Source: Solanum dulcamara
Taxonomy: Eukaryota > Streptophyta > Magnoliopsida > Solanales > Solanaceae
NCBI RefSeq assembly: GCF_947179165.1
Contig: NC_077238.1
Span: 79,575,757-79,639,756, forward strand
Direction: 5' to 3'
Length of the DNA: 64,000 bases
Below, in pieces: positions 1-11,959 of the stretch. The translations under genes were made by a program, and so were the position numbers. Position 1 is the first letter of the stretch. Each line of letters opens with the position of its first letter. The notes beneath the pieces were generated by a model that saw nothing but the letters and a program-made list of their open reading frames with translations, made no database searches and was not told the DNA's origin.

Positions 1-221
1 ATGGACGAACTACAAGTTTTGTTCTTCAATTTAAAACTTTCACAAATGAGCATAAATATTTGGAAGAATTAACACAAGAGGGTCGAGACAATTACCAAAT
101 GGTGCATGTGTGCGACCTCTTTCGAACAATTTGATTGAGTCGTTTTTTTTAAAAAAAAATAGAATTGTCATTTATCTAGATATTTTTGATAAATATAAAT
201 TTATTCCAAAAAAATAACTTA

Positions 222-1061
222 GAGTGTGTTTGGTACGAAGGAATACATTTTTCAGAAAATGTTTTCCAATTTTCTCATGTTTTGTTGGTTTAAATGTTTT
301 CAAAAATATTTTTCAAATCAACTTATTTTTCTCAAATTTAAGGAAAATGACTTCCCTCCAAAAATTAAGGAAAACATTTTCTATAACTCTCCTCTAACCT
401 CAAATTACAATATTTTCTTCTTATCCCACCCCTACTACGACCTCTTCCCAAAAAAAAAATTAAAATTTCTTTTTAAAGAAAAAATTAAGAATTTATTTTT
501 GAAAAATATTTCAAAATTGAAAATTTTCATTTTTTTTTACCCCACCCGCCCTCCCCCCTACCAGCCCTCATCCTCACCACTCCACAAAAGAAAATTTAAA
601 AATTTATTTTTAAAAATATTTTAAATTTTAAATTTTTCTTTTTTTATTCCACCCTACCCCGACGCCCCCCCCCCCCCCCCAAAAAAAAAATATTTTTTTT
701 TAAAATCAAATTATTTGAAAGTTAGGTTTGGAGTCAGGTGTGGTCAGATTTTAATTTAAAAATCGGGATCGAATCTAAATTTGAAAGTCGAATTTTGGGT
801 TGAAAGTCGAGTTGGGTCCCACATCAGGTGTCGGGGTCAGATTCTGAGTCAATTATTAGGGTTGATTTTCATATCAGAAACTATTTTTCTAATAAATATT
901 TTTTCACTAACCAAATAACAGAAAATATTTTCCGAAAGATATTTGTCACTCACCAATCAAACATGAAAAAATAAGTTAGAAACCAACTTATTTTTTTAAG
1001 AAAACATTTTCTAGAAAAATATTTTCCATGAAAAACATTTTTCTTCATACCAAACACACCC
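222..1061. mobile_element. Tourist-like (PIF/Harbinger type) MITE
   Basis: The two ends form an inverted repeat (GAGTGTGTTTGGTACGAAG at the left, the complement of GGGTGTGTTTGGTATGAAG at the right) and are flanked by TTA on both sides (219-221 and 1062-1064), the 3-bp target duplication typical of PIF/Harbinger elements. The inside is AT-rich with palindromic AAAATATTTT blocks and a C16-A10 homopolymer at 665-690. The open frame at 226-624 lies wholly inside the element, is low-complexity Phe/Lys and is not a gene. Confidence 0.7.
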
Positions 1062-1210
1062 TTAATCGTTTCAATAGAATATTGAGAAGTATTGAGATAG
1101 TGGTTGGTTGTTAAAAAATGTCTGATTATCTATACTACCTTAAATGTATGATGTCCAAAACTTAAAAGTTAAATTACTAGAATACCCTTATTACTATTTA
1201 CTTCAATTTT

Positions 1211-1232
1211 CTATTTATTTATTTATTTATTT
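1211..1232. repeat. (TTTA)n microsatellite
   Basis: About five uninterrupted TTTA units lie immediately 5' of the Au SINE copy and could be part of its AT-rich insertion site. Confidence 0.8.
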
Positions 1233-1243
1233 TTGCAATACAA

Positions 1244-1422
1244 TTGGAGTAACCGATAAAGTTGTTGTCATGTGACAGGATGTCACGGGTTCAAATCTTG
1301 AAAACAGCCTCTGGCAGAAATGCAAGGTAAGACTGCTTACAATAGACCCTTGTGGTCGGGCCCTTCTCCGAACCATGCGCATAGCGGGAACGTTAGTCCA
1401 TCGGGCTGCCCTTTTACACTTG
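1244..1422 (+). mobile_element. Au SINE, copy 1 (diverged)
   Basis: This tRNA-derived SINE shows the family landmarks in order: GGAGTAACCGATAAAGTTG at the head, a polymerase III B-box-like GGGTTCAAATCTT, CAGCCTCTGGCAGAAATGCAAG in the middle, CAATAGACCCTTGTGG, and GCATAGCGGGAACG...GGGCTGCCCTTTT at the tail. It is homologous to the copies at 23347-23530 and 33788-33957 but carries more differences, including a C-to-T change in the CCAGGAGG segment, so it is older. No convincing target duplication is visible. Open frames across it are spurious. Confidence 0.85.
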
Positions 1423-4400
1423 TTCAAACGCGTGACAAAATTGCTTCGTGTCGATTCTTAGAATTATAGCACTGTTGATTTTCTACTCATGAATCCAACA
1501 TTCTTTCAGAATTTGGGGTTAACGACATTGTTGATCTTCTTGTTTCATTGACATGTGAGACTTCCTTTTTATGGTTTTATGCATCATTTTGCTTAATTAG
1601 TAAAAGAATTAAAAACTTTATACATTCAGTCTAAATCAATTAAGTTAATTAACACTCCATTTGTTTATTTTTACTTGTCTACTATTTCAAAATAGATTTT
1701 CACTTTTATTTATTATTTTTAATATATCAAGAAAAGACAATTTGTTTTCTTCATATTTTAACCCTAGCACTAATTGCTTGATTTCTAAATTATTTTTCAA
1801 TATCTAATACTAAACATTAATTAATAAAGAGATTGTGATAAAATAGTTATGTCAACTATTATCGCTCATTTGTTCCGTCATCTTTCTCGACTAAGGTATG
1901 TTTTTGTCATTTTAAATTGTTTGATATTTATTTTTAATTATTTTTTTTCAAAGTCATAATTTATATTATGATGTGGTTTTTTTTTCTTGTTTTATTTATT
2001 ACAAATTTTATTTTCTGATTTAGTTTAATGAATTTAATTTTTGATTTGATTGTATTCATTGTCAGAGGTACAAAAACATATAGTATTCTATTGGCACATT
2101 CATTTAAGGACTATTTTTGCTACATTATTTTCTTATTAGTTTTTAAAACTTATTGAAAAGTTGTCGGATGGAAATTATCGTAAAGAATTCACCAGGCACC
2201 AGCATTTATATTTCTTTGAATTTCCTTATAATCCTTTAAAGCAATCTAGGCAGCCAATTGTTTTTTAAATCCATCTTATGAATAATTAAGGGGTCATTTG
2301 ATAGGGTGTACAAGAATATGATGAATAAAGTGTATTATTAATACTGAAATTATAATGTCGGTATTAGTTATACTGACATTATGTATGCTAAGATTATTTC
2401 TAATCACTATTTGATTTGATATATTAAAACTAACATGCATTATATAGTATTTAAAGAAAAAAAATTATTTACACAAATATCATCCACAATTATGATGAAA
2501 AGAATGTGAAAAAGATTTTGACAAGCAATTGTGCTTTAATCATGTTAATGTTGTTAAGTAACAAAAACATATAATTAATATAAGGCGTATTACATAACAA
2601 GACCTAACCTATCCAATCACCTTGACTTTGAGACATAAGTCATCACTTCATGCTTAACAATAATGATTCAAAGAAATTTGTATTTTATTTTAAGGTAAAA
2701 TTATTTATCCAAAATTATATTTAATGATATTAATATTAGTTTACAATATCATATATTCTCCATTTCGTTTTAGTTGTCATACTTTTCTTTTGGAGAATCA
2801 ACAAATATGAAATTTGACTATTATTTTAAGATGTTTTTTTTAAATTATATTGGTATAAAAAAATTTACAACTTAGAGTACTTTTCTTATAATTTTTGAAT
2901 ATTTAATTTTTTGATTTGAAAATATTAAATTAATGTAATTTAATTTAGTTTTGAAAGTTAGTCAAATTGACTCTCAAAAAGCGCAACATGATAAATAAAA
3001 AGGAATGGAGGGAGTACTACAGAACTCATAATTCACGTGCAACGCATGTGCCCGAAGAACTAATAGAAAGAGTGTATTCTCCATATAATGGCCAATAATT
3101 GCATACTAAAAATGTTTCCCTAATTGTTCTAAGGCACAATTATAGACGGGTTACATTATTACTCATTTTCACATCGCTCAAATTTAATTCAATCCGTTCA
3201 TTTATACATAATGCTACCAGTGGGCATTTGCCAGGCTGATACACTTATACCTTTATTCTAATTGTAGAAATAATAGAAAGAGTCTTATGGTATTTCCTCC
3301 TTGCAGCTGGCGTTTTTTGCTTTTTTTGTTAGTATATCAGCATGAATTCCAGCTGAGCAAATTACACAATCGTAGGGGTGTCAAATAGACGGATTAAATT
3401 AAATTTGAACGAGTTAAAATTTTAGAAATTACACTATAATAAGATACATAGAATGAGGTTAGTATCAGCATACCAATCCAACATCAAAGGCGAAGATAAA
3501 ATTTGAAGTTTATGGGTTCTGAACTTGTAATCAAAATCATAGTTCGTTTTAGTAACTGAGTTGTCAACTAAACGTTTTTACATATATAATGAATTTATTA
3601 ATGTAAAATACGTGATTTAATCAAAGCTATTAAATTCTTCTGAACCTGTAGATAATGTATTGGCCCCGCCCCCTGTTAAATACTACTTTCGAATAATTTA
3701 ATAAGACAAATACAATAAAGATAATACAAAGCCTTGCCAATCGTGAAAAAAATTGTGAATAATTGAACAACCCAACAAGTATTCTCATCACAATAGGGTG
3801 GGCTAGCTCAATATATTCTTACGGGCTATAGAATACAATAGCCAGCCTAAGGATGATCGTTAAGCGGATTGGGTTAAATTTGAATGGATCGAGACAATAA
3901 ATGGATCAAGATTCATTCCTATCACAATTTGTTTGGGTTAAAACAAGTTAGGTAGTGGGTCATAATCCAATCCGTCAATTTTTATTAAGTTTTAATTATT
4001 TTATTGCCGTAATGACCTCGGATGCCCTTATACTTGGCTCCATTTGTCACATAGATTCTTCTACTCACGTGAACCCTCAAACCTACTGAAACACAACATT
4101 TTAAACACTTTTTTGAACCACTATGTGGTGCGTGACTTACAAACGAGTACACTTAAATTTCCACATCATTTAAAATTTCCACATAGGAAATGACAGTTTA
4201 AAACTTTATAATTTCCTTTCTCTTTCAAACCTTTCATTTTTCGTTTCCTTTCTTTTTCAATAAGACCTTCTTACTCCTCTATAGTTCTGATTTTCCATCT
4301 TGAGCACCTCTATTTTTTTTTGATTTTCAGAGCTTTTGAGTTCATATTTCACTTTGTAGTTGTAAGTTTGTCAATTTATATTCTTTGTTTCTTTGCTTTG

Positions 4401-4470
4401 AAGTTGTTCTTGGTGTTTGATTTTGGATTTTGTTGTATATTAGGTTTTAGATACTTAGCAGAAGTTATGA
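1423..4470. other. Intergenic, transposon debris
   Basis: No gene is seen. The region holds AT-rich sequence and MITE-like remnants: a Tourist-like end GGGGTCATTTGATAGGGTG near 2291, a hAT-type start GGGGTGTCAAATAGACGG near 3376, and a hAT-type end CCCCGCCCCCTG near 3664. At about 3030-3063 there is a possible Helitron 3' end: a short GC-rich hairpin (CACGTGCAACGCATGTG) followed about ten bases later by CTAA then T. Confidence 0.5.
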
Positions 4471-4479
4471 CCTTGAATT

Positions 4480-5279
4480 TGATCTAGGACCCGATCTTCA
4501 ACTTTTGATTCGGGACCCAACTTTTGAATCAGGACCCGATCATAAAATTTGACTTTCGAACTAGGATCTGATCCCGTTATTTGACCCCGACGATCGATTA
4601 AGGACCCATTTCGATACTTGATCTGGGACTCGACCTCGACTCTCTATCTGAAACCCAACACGAAACTCCATCCTGACACCTAACTCGGGGCCCAATCCTG
4701 ACACCCTGAAATTTTACCTCAATTTCTAACTCGGAATCCGACACTCAAATTAAGATCCGACCCGATCCGACGCGGGATCCAAGAGTTGGTCTTGAATTAT
4801 CTTGAATTTAGGAAAAAAGATTAATGACGGAAGGTTGTATCTCATTAAATTGTTGATTGAACATTGCTTTTAATGAAAGACTATTATAGATAAAATTATC
4901 ATTTACTATTTTTCTACAATAAATAAAATTGTCATTTACTATTTTCTTTAAATTATTGTTATTTAATTATTATGTAAATATGTAGGACTTTAAAATTAAT
5001 TAAAGTTATAACTATTAAATATGTACTCCTTAAGGATATAAAAGTCGTTCAAAATTTAATGGATATTTTGGTCGACCAATATTATTAAACGTTTTCTACT
5101 CATAGTTTATTTGAAATAGATTTAATGTTAAGCTCTTAGTATTAATAGGATAATATGTATCCTACAATAAACTTAATTCTAATAGAAATATGTTCTATTT
5201 AGTCCTAGTACAAAATTACATTTATAACCATTACTAATTTTTTAGATGGAGAAAATTTTAATTCGTGCTTTTATAATAA
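4480..5279 (-). mobile_element. Partial Helitron-like element, tandem copy 1
   Basis: This is related to the adjacent element at 5280-6459. It has the same GACCCGA-rich low-complexity core (about 4480-4790), and its right-hand 200 bp (5083-5279) matches 6190-6459 with substitutions. The right edge ends in GTGCTTTTATAATAA, like the 5' terminus of the neighbour read on the minus strand, but the terminal TC is not preserved. I could not locate its left (3') terminus. Confidence 0.4.
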
Positions 5280-6459
5280 CTAGTATCTATGAACGTGATT
5301 TGCACGTTATTCCCTATAAATTATCATACAAAAAATATTTCGATGACCAATCTAGAGTCCCATCTTGACACCTAACTTGGGCTCGACCCCGACATCCGAC
5401 ACCTGAATCGGGACTCAATTTTCGAATCAAGAGTCGATCTCGACTCCCGATCCAAGATTTGATTCAATACTTGTCCTAGGACACGATCCAAGATCCGGCT
5501 TCTGATCCGAAATTCAATCTCGACATTCAATCCTGGATCCGACTCAAAACTCGACACCAACATTCGACCTTTACACATGACACCCGACATGGTTCAGGAC
5601 CCGATTTTTGACACCAACTCACGACCTAGGACTAGATCTGAATCCCGGATCGGGATCTGACTTACTACCCGAGATTCGACCCTGCACCTGACTTCTAAAT
5701 CGAAATTTGACCTCACCCGATTCTGACATCCGACACAAGACCCGACCCAAATTTTCGACTCTTGATCTAGCCCAACTTTCAATTCGAGACCCAACTCTGA
5801 CATCATCCGATCTCGAATTAGGACACCTAGCTAATACTTTTTATTTGAATTTCAAACCTCTAGCCTGCCCATTTTGGAGATTGTTGTTTACTTAAGTATT
5901 TAAATTTTTCTTATTATTGAGTCTAACGATGATGAGAGCAATAACAGGCTATATATTATTATATTCTATAGAAAAAACAATTACCGAACGAAAAAAGAAA
6001 GAACTATATAATTTACTTAAGAGGTATTGTTGGTACACACATATTCTAAACTTAAAAGAAAATAAGTCATAATTAGTGGCAAAAACTTTTTATAAGTTTT
6101 AACGTTAATCTGTAGCTTTTATTCAGCTTAAAAATAATAATAATCGGTTATCTTAGAATATATATGGCATATTGCACATAGAAGTATTATAAAACGTGTA
6201 AAAATTTTCTATTCATAATTTACTTGAAATAGATTTAATGTTTAGCTCCTAATATTAATAGTAAAATATGTATCCTGCAATAAATTTAGTCCTAATAAAA
6301 ATATGATTTGTTTAGTCCTAGTACAAAATTACATTTATACCTATTAGTAATTTTTTAGATAGCGAAAATTTTAACTTAAAAGGGCAAATAAGTAAATAAT
6401 CTTTTAGAGGATAGTTTGGTCAACCAACATTTATATTCATGCTTTTATAATAATATAGA
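5280..6459 (-). mobile_element. Non-autonomous Helitron-like element
   Basis: Read on the minus strand the element starts with TC after an A (plus-strand GA at 6458-6459, then T) and the sequence TCTATATTATTATAAAAGCA, which resembles plant Helitron 5' ends. It ends at 5280 with CTAG followed by T, after a hairpin with 6-bp arms (AACGTG/CACGTT, 5291-5307). These fit Helitron rules: A/T target, 5' TC, hairpin and 3' CTRR. No Rep or helicase coding sequence is present. The core at 5340-5830 is degenerate CCGAC/GACCCGA repeats; the open frames there are low-complexity artefacts. Confidence 0.5.
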
Positions 6460-7163
6460 TATAGATATAGATAGATATATTTTTAAACTAGAGTTAATTT
6501 CGTTGAAACTTTTATCATGATTTAGTTTATATTTTATGTTTGGACATCTATTGATATACAGATCTATTGATATACTTTTAAATTTTATTTTATTTTTTAA
6601 AAATTACGACTTAAATTAAAAAGTATATTTAAGAGATTCAATTCCTTGTATATAATATTTATTTTTTAGCATATAAATATAACTTTGATTATTTTACTAA
6701 TTATATACATAACTGAATAATCGAACCTGAAAAAACCAAAGCAAACCATTTTTTTAATTCGAATTGAGTTACACTTTTCAAAATCAAAAAATAAATAAAA
6801 AACACATTAAAATATTAAATGCACACCCCTAAATTTAACTAAAACAACGCAAATTGTACAGTAGCTCCGCCCCTAGAAATAGCGGTATCGGTAGAAGTCG
6901 GCATGGCTTACATTTGTAATTACGTAAACAAAACAAAAGGATAAAAATAGAACAGAAAACTCCAAATTATAAAATTAACTTTTGACCCAAAACTTTCTAA
7001 CTAACTCTTTCCCATCTAGATTTTTTTTAGAAACTTTAATTTAAAACTCTCTCTATTCTTTCTCCATCTGTCAATTAACACATTACACGTATGACTAATA
7101 AAATTTCATCATAAAGAAATAAATAGTTTCCTTTCTTCTTCTTTCATTAATTAAGCTTCAAAA
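6460..7163. other. Intergenic region upstream of the desiccation-related gene
   Basis: This AT-rich stretch should contain the promoter of the gene starting at 7164. It opens with a GATATA microsatellite and includes a hAT-type fragment end (CTCCGCCCCTAG near 6866). I could not assign a TATA box with confidence. Confidence 0.5.
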
Positions 7164-9986
7164 ATGATGCTTGTTTATTTCGTACTACTTATTTTGCATC
7201 TATTCAGTTCAAGTTGTGATGGTTATTTTATAAATGATACTAACAATTATGTTGGTCATCCTAACTTGTCTAAATTGGATGTGGATTTAATAGAATTTCC
7301 ACTGAATTTAGAGTATATGGAAGCTGAATATTTCTTATGGGGTTCTTTTGGGCATGGTTTGGATAAGTTTGCACCTGAACTTGCTGATGGTGGGCCAAAG
7401 CCTATTGGTGTTAGAATTGCAAAACTTAGCCCTCTTATAAGAGATGTCATTGCTCAATTTGGGTATCAAGAAGTTGGTCATGTTAGGTGAATTTCCATAT
7501 ACTTAACCTTATTATAGTAGTCTATTTCTTTATGTTACTTTAATCGGTTTCAATTTATTTGTCTGATTTTGATTTGATTCAAAATTTAAGAAAGTTGAGA
7601 AAAGAGACTTTTGAATCTTGTGGTCTTAAACTAAAGATATGTTAGATGTACTACTGAGAAAACTTTCATCTTCTGATCTTAAACATGTCGTAAGGAAAAA
7701 AATATTCTTTTTGAAATAGATTTTTTTTAAAAAAAAAACAAGACAAACAGACAGAAACGAAGGAAGTATATAAATTGAGTGAAAAATAGTCATTGGTATT
7801 CTTTAAGGGATTTAATTGAATTTACAAAGCTTTGTGTTTCTTGTAGTTGATCCGTCATGTTTCTCTTCATTTGTTTGCCTCTTTTCTGCTCAGAATGTCT
7901 AATGTCTATTATTTAGTTCTAGAAGCTAACATTCATAAGCTCACCCTTAAAAGCTTTAGCGTTGCGCAGGAGGTGTTTTGAATGGGTGCAAATTTTGGAA
8001 AAGAAAATAGTTCCATCACGGGCATTTCGCGCTGATTGTCTCCTTCCTATCCCCAATATTCCACTAGGGAGGACAATGGGGCGGGGCAGATTTAGAGTTA
8101 TGCGGGCCTGAGCGGATGTGGAGCGGGTTAAAGTAATTATTATCAAAATTAATGTAGGGCGGGGCAGGTTGCATAGTTATGCGAGTTTTAAGGTATCAAA
8201 TAGGAACTCGAAGAAAATTAAATCTTGTAATTAGTAAAAATCAAAGATATAATTTTTTTATATTAAACTTTGACTTTAATTTTAACTTTTTTAAAAAAAA
8301 AATTAAACTAGACAAATGTTAATTAGAGTTAATTAACGATTAATAAACAATTGTTGAAATGTTAACTAGAAACAATTAATTAGTTGTTAAGATGTTAATT
8401 AGTGAAAACTGAAAAAAATAATATGAATTTTATTTTTCATATTAAATTCAATTAAAAAAAACATAAAAATTTATGCGGGATGGGTTGAAAACGAAAATAA
8501 TTGTTATGCGGGGCGGGGTGGGGTGGGGCAGAGCGGTTTAAAGAATTTGTGGGTCGAGCTCAACTCGCCCCACCCACCCCATTGCCAACCCTATATCCCA
8601 CCCCATCCCTTCACCCTTACCCTTACCCTTACTCCTCGTCCCACCCCACATTCTAAGTCCGATAATATTTTCTTAAATTATATATTTTTGGAATAATATA
8701 TGGCTTTATTATTTATTAAATATTAAAAAATAAGTAAGACTATCACTTATTTTTCGCTCATCTCTCTCATACGCCGTGCTTATGTTATAGGAATTGTTCA
8801 TTCCATCAACTAATCTTGTCTATTTCTTATGGTATACTCCATTCGTCTCATTTTATATGAAAGTGTTTGACTGATCACAAAAAATTGTTTCATCATCTAA
8901 AACATATCATATTTTTGTAACTATAAAATTATATCATTAAGGGTGGAACAATAATATATATGGTTCTTATTAAAACAGACTAAAACAAACAATTTGATGC
9001 AGGGCAATCAAGGATACAGTAAGAGGATTTCCAAGGCCACTCCTAAATCTAAGCAGAGAATCATTTGCAACAGTGATGAATGATGCATTTGGACATCCAT
9101 TAGAACCACTTTTTGATCCTTATGCTAATGACATCAACTATCTCCTTGCCTCTTATGTCATTCCTTATGTTGGACTCACTGGATATGTTGGAGCCAACCC
9201 TAAACTCCACAGCCCTACTGCCAAAAGAGTAATGTTTTTTATTTTCAAGATTTCAAATTTCGCATTTTAAAAATATTTATTTGATAGATAGTTTGTGGAT
9301 GACTTGATAGATTAAGAAATTGTTTACACTGATGGTATATAAAACTTAAACTCTTTCTTATTTGAGTTTAAGTTATTATATACACTCACAAAAATTATAG
9401 GAAGTTTGTTATCATTTTGACTAGATTATTTATAATATTTTTCAAGAAATTTATCGATAATCGTGTAATGATAAATGATCTAATTGTATAAATATTTCAA
9501 TGACAGCTAGTAGCAGGATTACTAGGAGTAGAATCAGGTCAAGATGCAGTTCTAAGAGCTTTGTTGTATGAGCGAGGAAGAGAGAATGTGGAACCTTATG
9601 GGATAACGGTAACAGAGTTCACGAACCAAATATCAGAGCTGAGGAACAAGTTGGGACGCCATGGAATTAAAGATGAAGGACTTAGAGTGAAACCAAAAAT
9701 AGGTGCTGAAGGGAGTATAAGGGGGAACATACTTGCAGGTAGTAACGAACCTAGAAATTTTATTTTATATATATATATATATATACACGATATGTTCTTT
9801 TAAATAAAAAATGTTCAACTGATCATTCATCCATCGTAACTACTTGCAGGGGACAAGTACTCGCTTTCCTATGACAGAACACCGGAGGAAATACTCCGGA
9901 TAGTGTACGGGAGCGGGCAGGAGAGTAAACCGGGTGGGTTTTACCCGAATGGAGCGGAAGGTCGGATAGCCAAATCATATCTTTGA
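7164..9986 (+). CDS. Desiccation-related protein PCC13-62-like (ferritin-like)
   Basis: Four exons with clean GT-AG borders: 7164-7486, 9003-9228, 9507-9738 and 9850-9986 (918 nt, 305 aa). Residues 1-20 form a hydrophobic signal peptide (MMLVYFVLLILHLFSSSCDG), so the product probably enters the secretory pathway. The rest matches the plant PCC13-62 family (ferritin-like fold): LDVDLIEFPLNLEYMEAEYF, FGHGLDKFAPELADGGP, a region ending GYQEVGHVR, then LVAGLLGVESGQDAVLRALL, and a C-terminus with VYGSGQESKPGGFYPNGAEG. First described in desiccation-tolerant Craterostigma; the biochemical role is unknown. Helices carrying E and H recall ferritin metal ligands, but whether metal is bound is not clear. 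The start is the first of two adjacent ATGs. Intron 1 holds a hAT element. Family call is firm; function is inferred. Confidence 0.93.
8065..8593. mobile_element. Non-autonomous hAT-like element in intron 1
   Basis: The ends are imperfect inverted repeats: TAGGGAGGACAATGGGGCGGG at the left and, read from the other strand, TAGGGTTGGCAATGGGG at the right. The flanking 8-mers TATTCCAC (8057-8064) and TATCCCAC (8594-8601) match at 7 of 8 positions, as expected for a hAT target duplication. Subterminal GGGGCGGGGC motifs occur inside both ends. There is no transposase. It lies within the first intron of the desiccation-related gene. Confidence 0.65.
9765..9784. repeat. (AT)n microsatellite in intron 3
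   Basis: A short run of AT dinucleotides lies within intron 3 of the desiccation-related gene. Confidence 0.8.
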
Positions 9987-10197
9987 GTTCAATGGCAGTA
10001 GCTAATAATCAGAAATATGTAATAATATTGCTTCGTACCTAATGAACGTGTAATAATAAAGTGGGTAAAAGTGATGTTGGGTACTATAATTTTTGTGTTT
10101 TAATGTTAATTTATCCCCCATTTTTTCCTTCATTTTACTAGTTAAGTTTAAAATTTCATAATAATAAATAAATTTTAATTATAAAAATGTTAATGGA

Positions 10198-10912
10198 AAA
10201 AGGATCTGATATATCTCTCAACTTTGTCATTTAGAGCTAATTTATTTCTCGTTATAAAAATAACTCATATATACATCTACTGTTACACAAATGACACACA
10301 TGTACTTTTTTTCTCTAACGTAAGTGAAACAATTAATTTTCAATTTTTTTACTAAAAATATAATTCTTGTAGAGATATATTTGATCCATCTCATACATGT
10401 TTTTTTAACTTCTTTGTTTCAACGATTAATTTGGATTTATTATTTTGATGGTCAAATTAATTTTTTCACTAATTTTCTTGTAAAACTAATTATAGATGCC
10501 ATAATTATTTTTTTTACAGATACAAAAACTAAATTACAATATAGCCACAAAAAAAAAAATTTTTTTGCTTTTTTTTTTCTCTTTTTCCATTTACACTTAT
10601 TTCATTTTATTTCTCATATTTTTACTCTAAATAATGAAAGTAAGAATAAGAAACTCAAAAAATAATTCATGAGTGAAAAGAATCAAATATACCTCTAATT
10701 TTCCTAGAAGAATCATATATACCCCTACATAAATATTTTAAAAATTAAAAATCAAAAAAAATAATTTAAAATTATTTTTTTTCACTTCAAATAGATGAAA
10801 AAGATATATGTCAGTCACTTTTATAATTGTAGAAATATGTATGAACTATTTTTATAACGACGAAGGTATATATAAGTCACTTGAAATTGAGGGATATATT
10901 AAGCCTTCTCTC
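10198..10912. mobile_element. Dispersed foldback repeat, copy 1
   Basis: The terminal segments are complementary (AGGATCTGATATATCTCTCAA at the left, TTGAGGGATATATTAAGCCTT at the right), with blocks such as ATATGAGTCACTTTTATAA repeated inside. A second copy in the same orientation is at about 22490-23221. The size and long degenerate termini fit a Mutator-like or other foldback MITE; no target duplication was fixed. The 113-codon frame at 10324-10665 is AT-rich and spurious. Confidence 0.5.
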
Positions 10913-11259
10913 CAATTTTTAAAAAGTAATTACCCCACTAAATTAGTCATTTCATATAGAAAATGAAATATGCATATGTCTAACTCATGGAATATTCTCG
11001 TCTATCCCATTTCGATAATGTCGAAAACAGAAAAATAACGCCTACCAGCCTATAGTATACGTAAGCCTTTACTCAATCAATTTCATTTTATATTAACCTA
11101 AGAATATAATAAAAATTGTAAGTACATATCAAAACTATTGTTATTGAACTTGTGATCTTGAACGTTCCATGACATTTATGTTTAGCATTAAACGTAAATA
11201 TGTGTGTCAAGTGCCATATAAAAAAAAAAGTTTGTGTTCTTGCTTTTTTGAGCCAAGGT

Positions 11260-11345
11260 ATTCCAGAAACATCATCGGCCAAGGTAGAGATAAGGTGTGT
11301 ACACTCTATCAATTTTAGACCTCACTTATGAAATTATACTAAGTA
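11260..11345 (+). mobile_element. TS-SINE/RTE-LINE 3' end fragment (+)
   Basis: The sequence shows the diverged family order: CCAGAAACATC, CCAAGGTAGAGATAAGGTGTG, TACACTCTA, GACCTCACTTATGAAATTATAC. It faces an oppositely oriented copy at 11346-11475, so the two 3' tails meet. Confidence 0.6.
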
Positions 11346-11475
11346 TGACAATAATATACCCAATAAAACCCCACCGATGGGGTCTAGATAGAATAGAATG
11401 TACACAGACTATATCCCTTCCTTGTGGAGGTAAGAAAACTGTTTTCGAAGGATCCTCGGCTCGAATATAACATAT
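11346..11475 (-). mobile_element. TS-SINE/RTE-LINE 3' end fragment (-)
   Basis: Read on the minus strand it gives GAGCCGAGGATCCTTCGAAAAC, ACCTCCACAAGG, a GTACATTCTA block, GACCCCATCGGTGGGG and GGGTATATTATTG, the standard solanaceous tail shared by TS SINEs and RTE LINEs. Confidence 0.7.
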
Positions 11476-11861
11476 CAAAATAATTAAAAAAAACAAAGCA
11501 ACTAATAAGAAAATAATAATAACCACACAATAATGTGATAACCTAGACAGAGTCAACAACAAGTGATGGTGGAATCAAAAGCAAAACACTATTCTCTCTA
11601 GTCTATATTAACCGAATTTTTGGGACTATTTTCATAGTTCAAAATAAGTGAATTGTTCGAGGTTCAAGATAAGTGTTTGAACTTTTTTCATTTTTGCACT
11701 TCATATACATTTTGTAGGTGATTAATTCAAGAGAGTTAATTGCTCATACTTACGATTTTACTTTGAATTATTTCTATTTTCAAGAATAGTTTGAGAATAA
11801 CTAAAAGTGATAGTTCAATTTTATGTCCTTAATAGGTGTGCATTTGCCGACAATTAGACAG

Positions 11862-11870
11862 AGTATAAGA
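11862..11870 (+). promoter_or_regulatory. Candidate TATA box of the invertase inhibitor gene
   Basis: AGTATAAGA lies about 90 bp 5' of the ATG at 11960, a plausible distance for a short leader. Position and match only. Confidence 0.3.
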
Positions 11871-11959
11871 AAACGACTAAACCCCTGGAAAATCAACAGC
11901 TCCATTCAACATATGAACTTGCCAACCTCTCAGATTTCAGCTTCTTTTTGAACTCCAAA

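Noticed and set aside
226..624. 132-codon plus-strand frame
   Set aside because: It is entirely inside a MITE, AT-rich, Phe/Lys-biased and without homology that I recognise.
5372..5806. Overlapping minus-strand open frames of 70-72 codons
   Set aside because: They lie in the GACCCGA-rich low-complexity core of a Helitron-like element; the Asp/Arg/Ser/Leu-rich peptides reflect the repeat, not a protein family.
8603..8632. Telomere-like CCCTTA repeats
   Set aside because: Only three or four CCCTTA units, not the plant telomeric CCCTAAA; treated as low-complexity sequence beside the hAT element.
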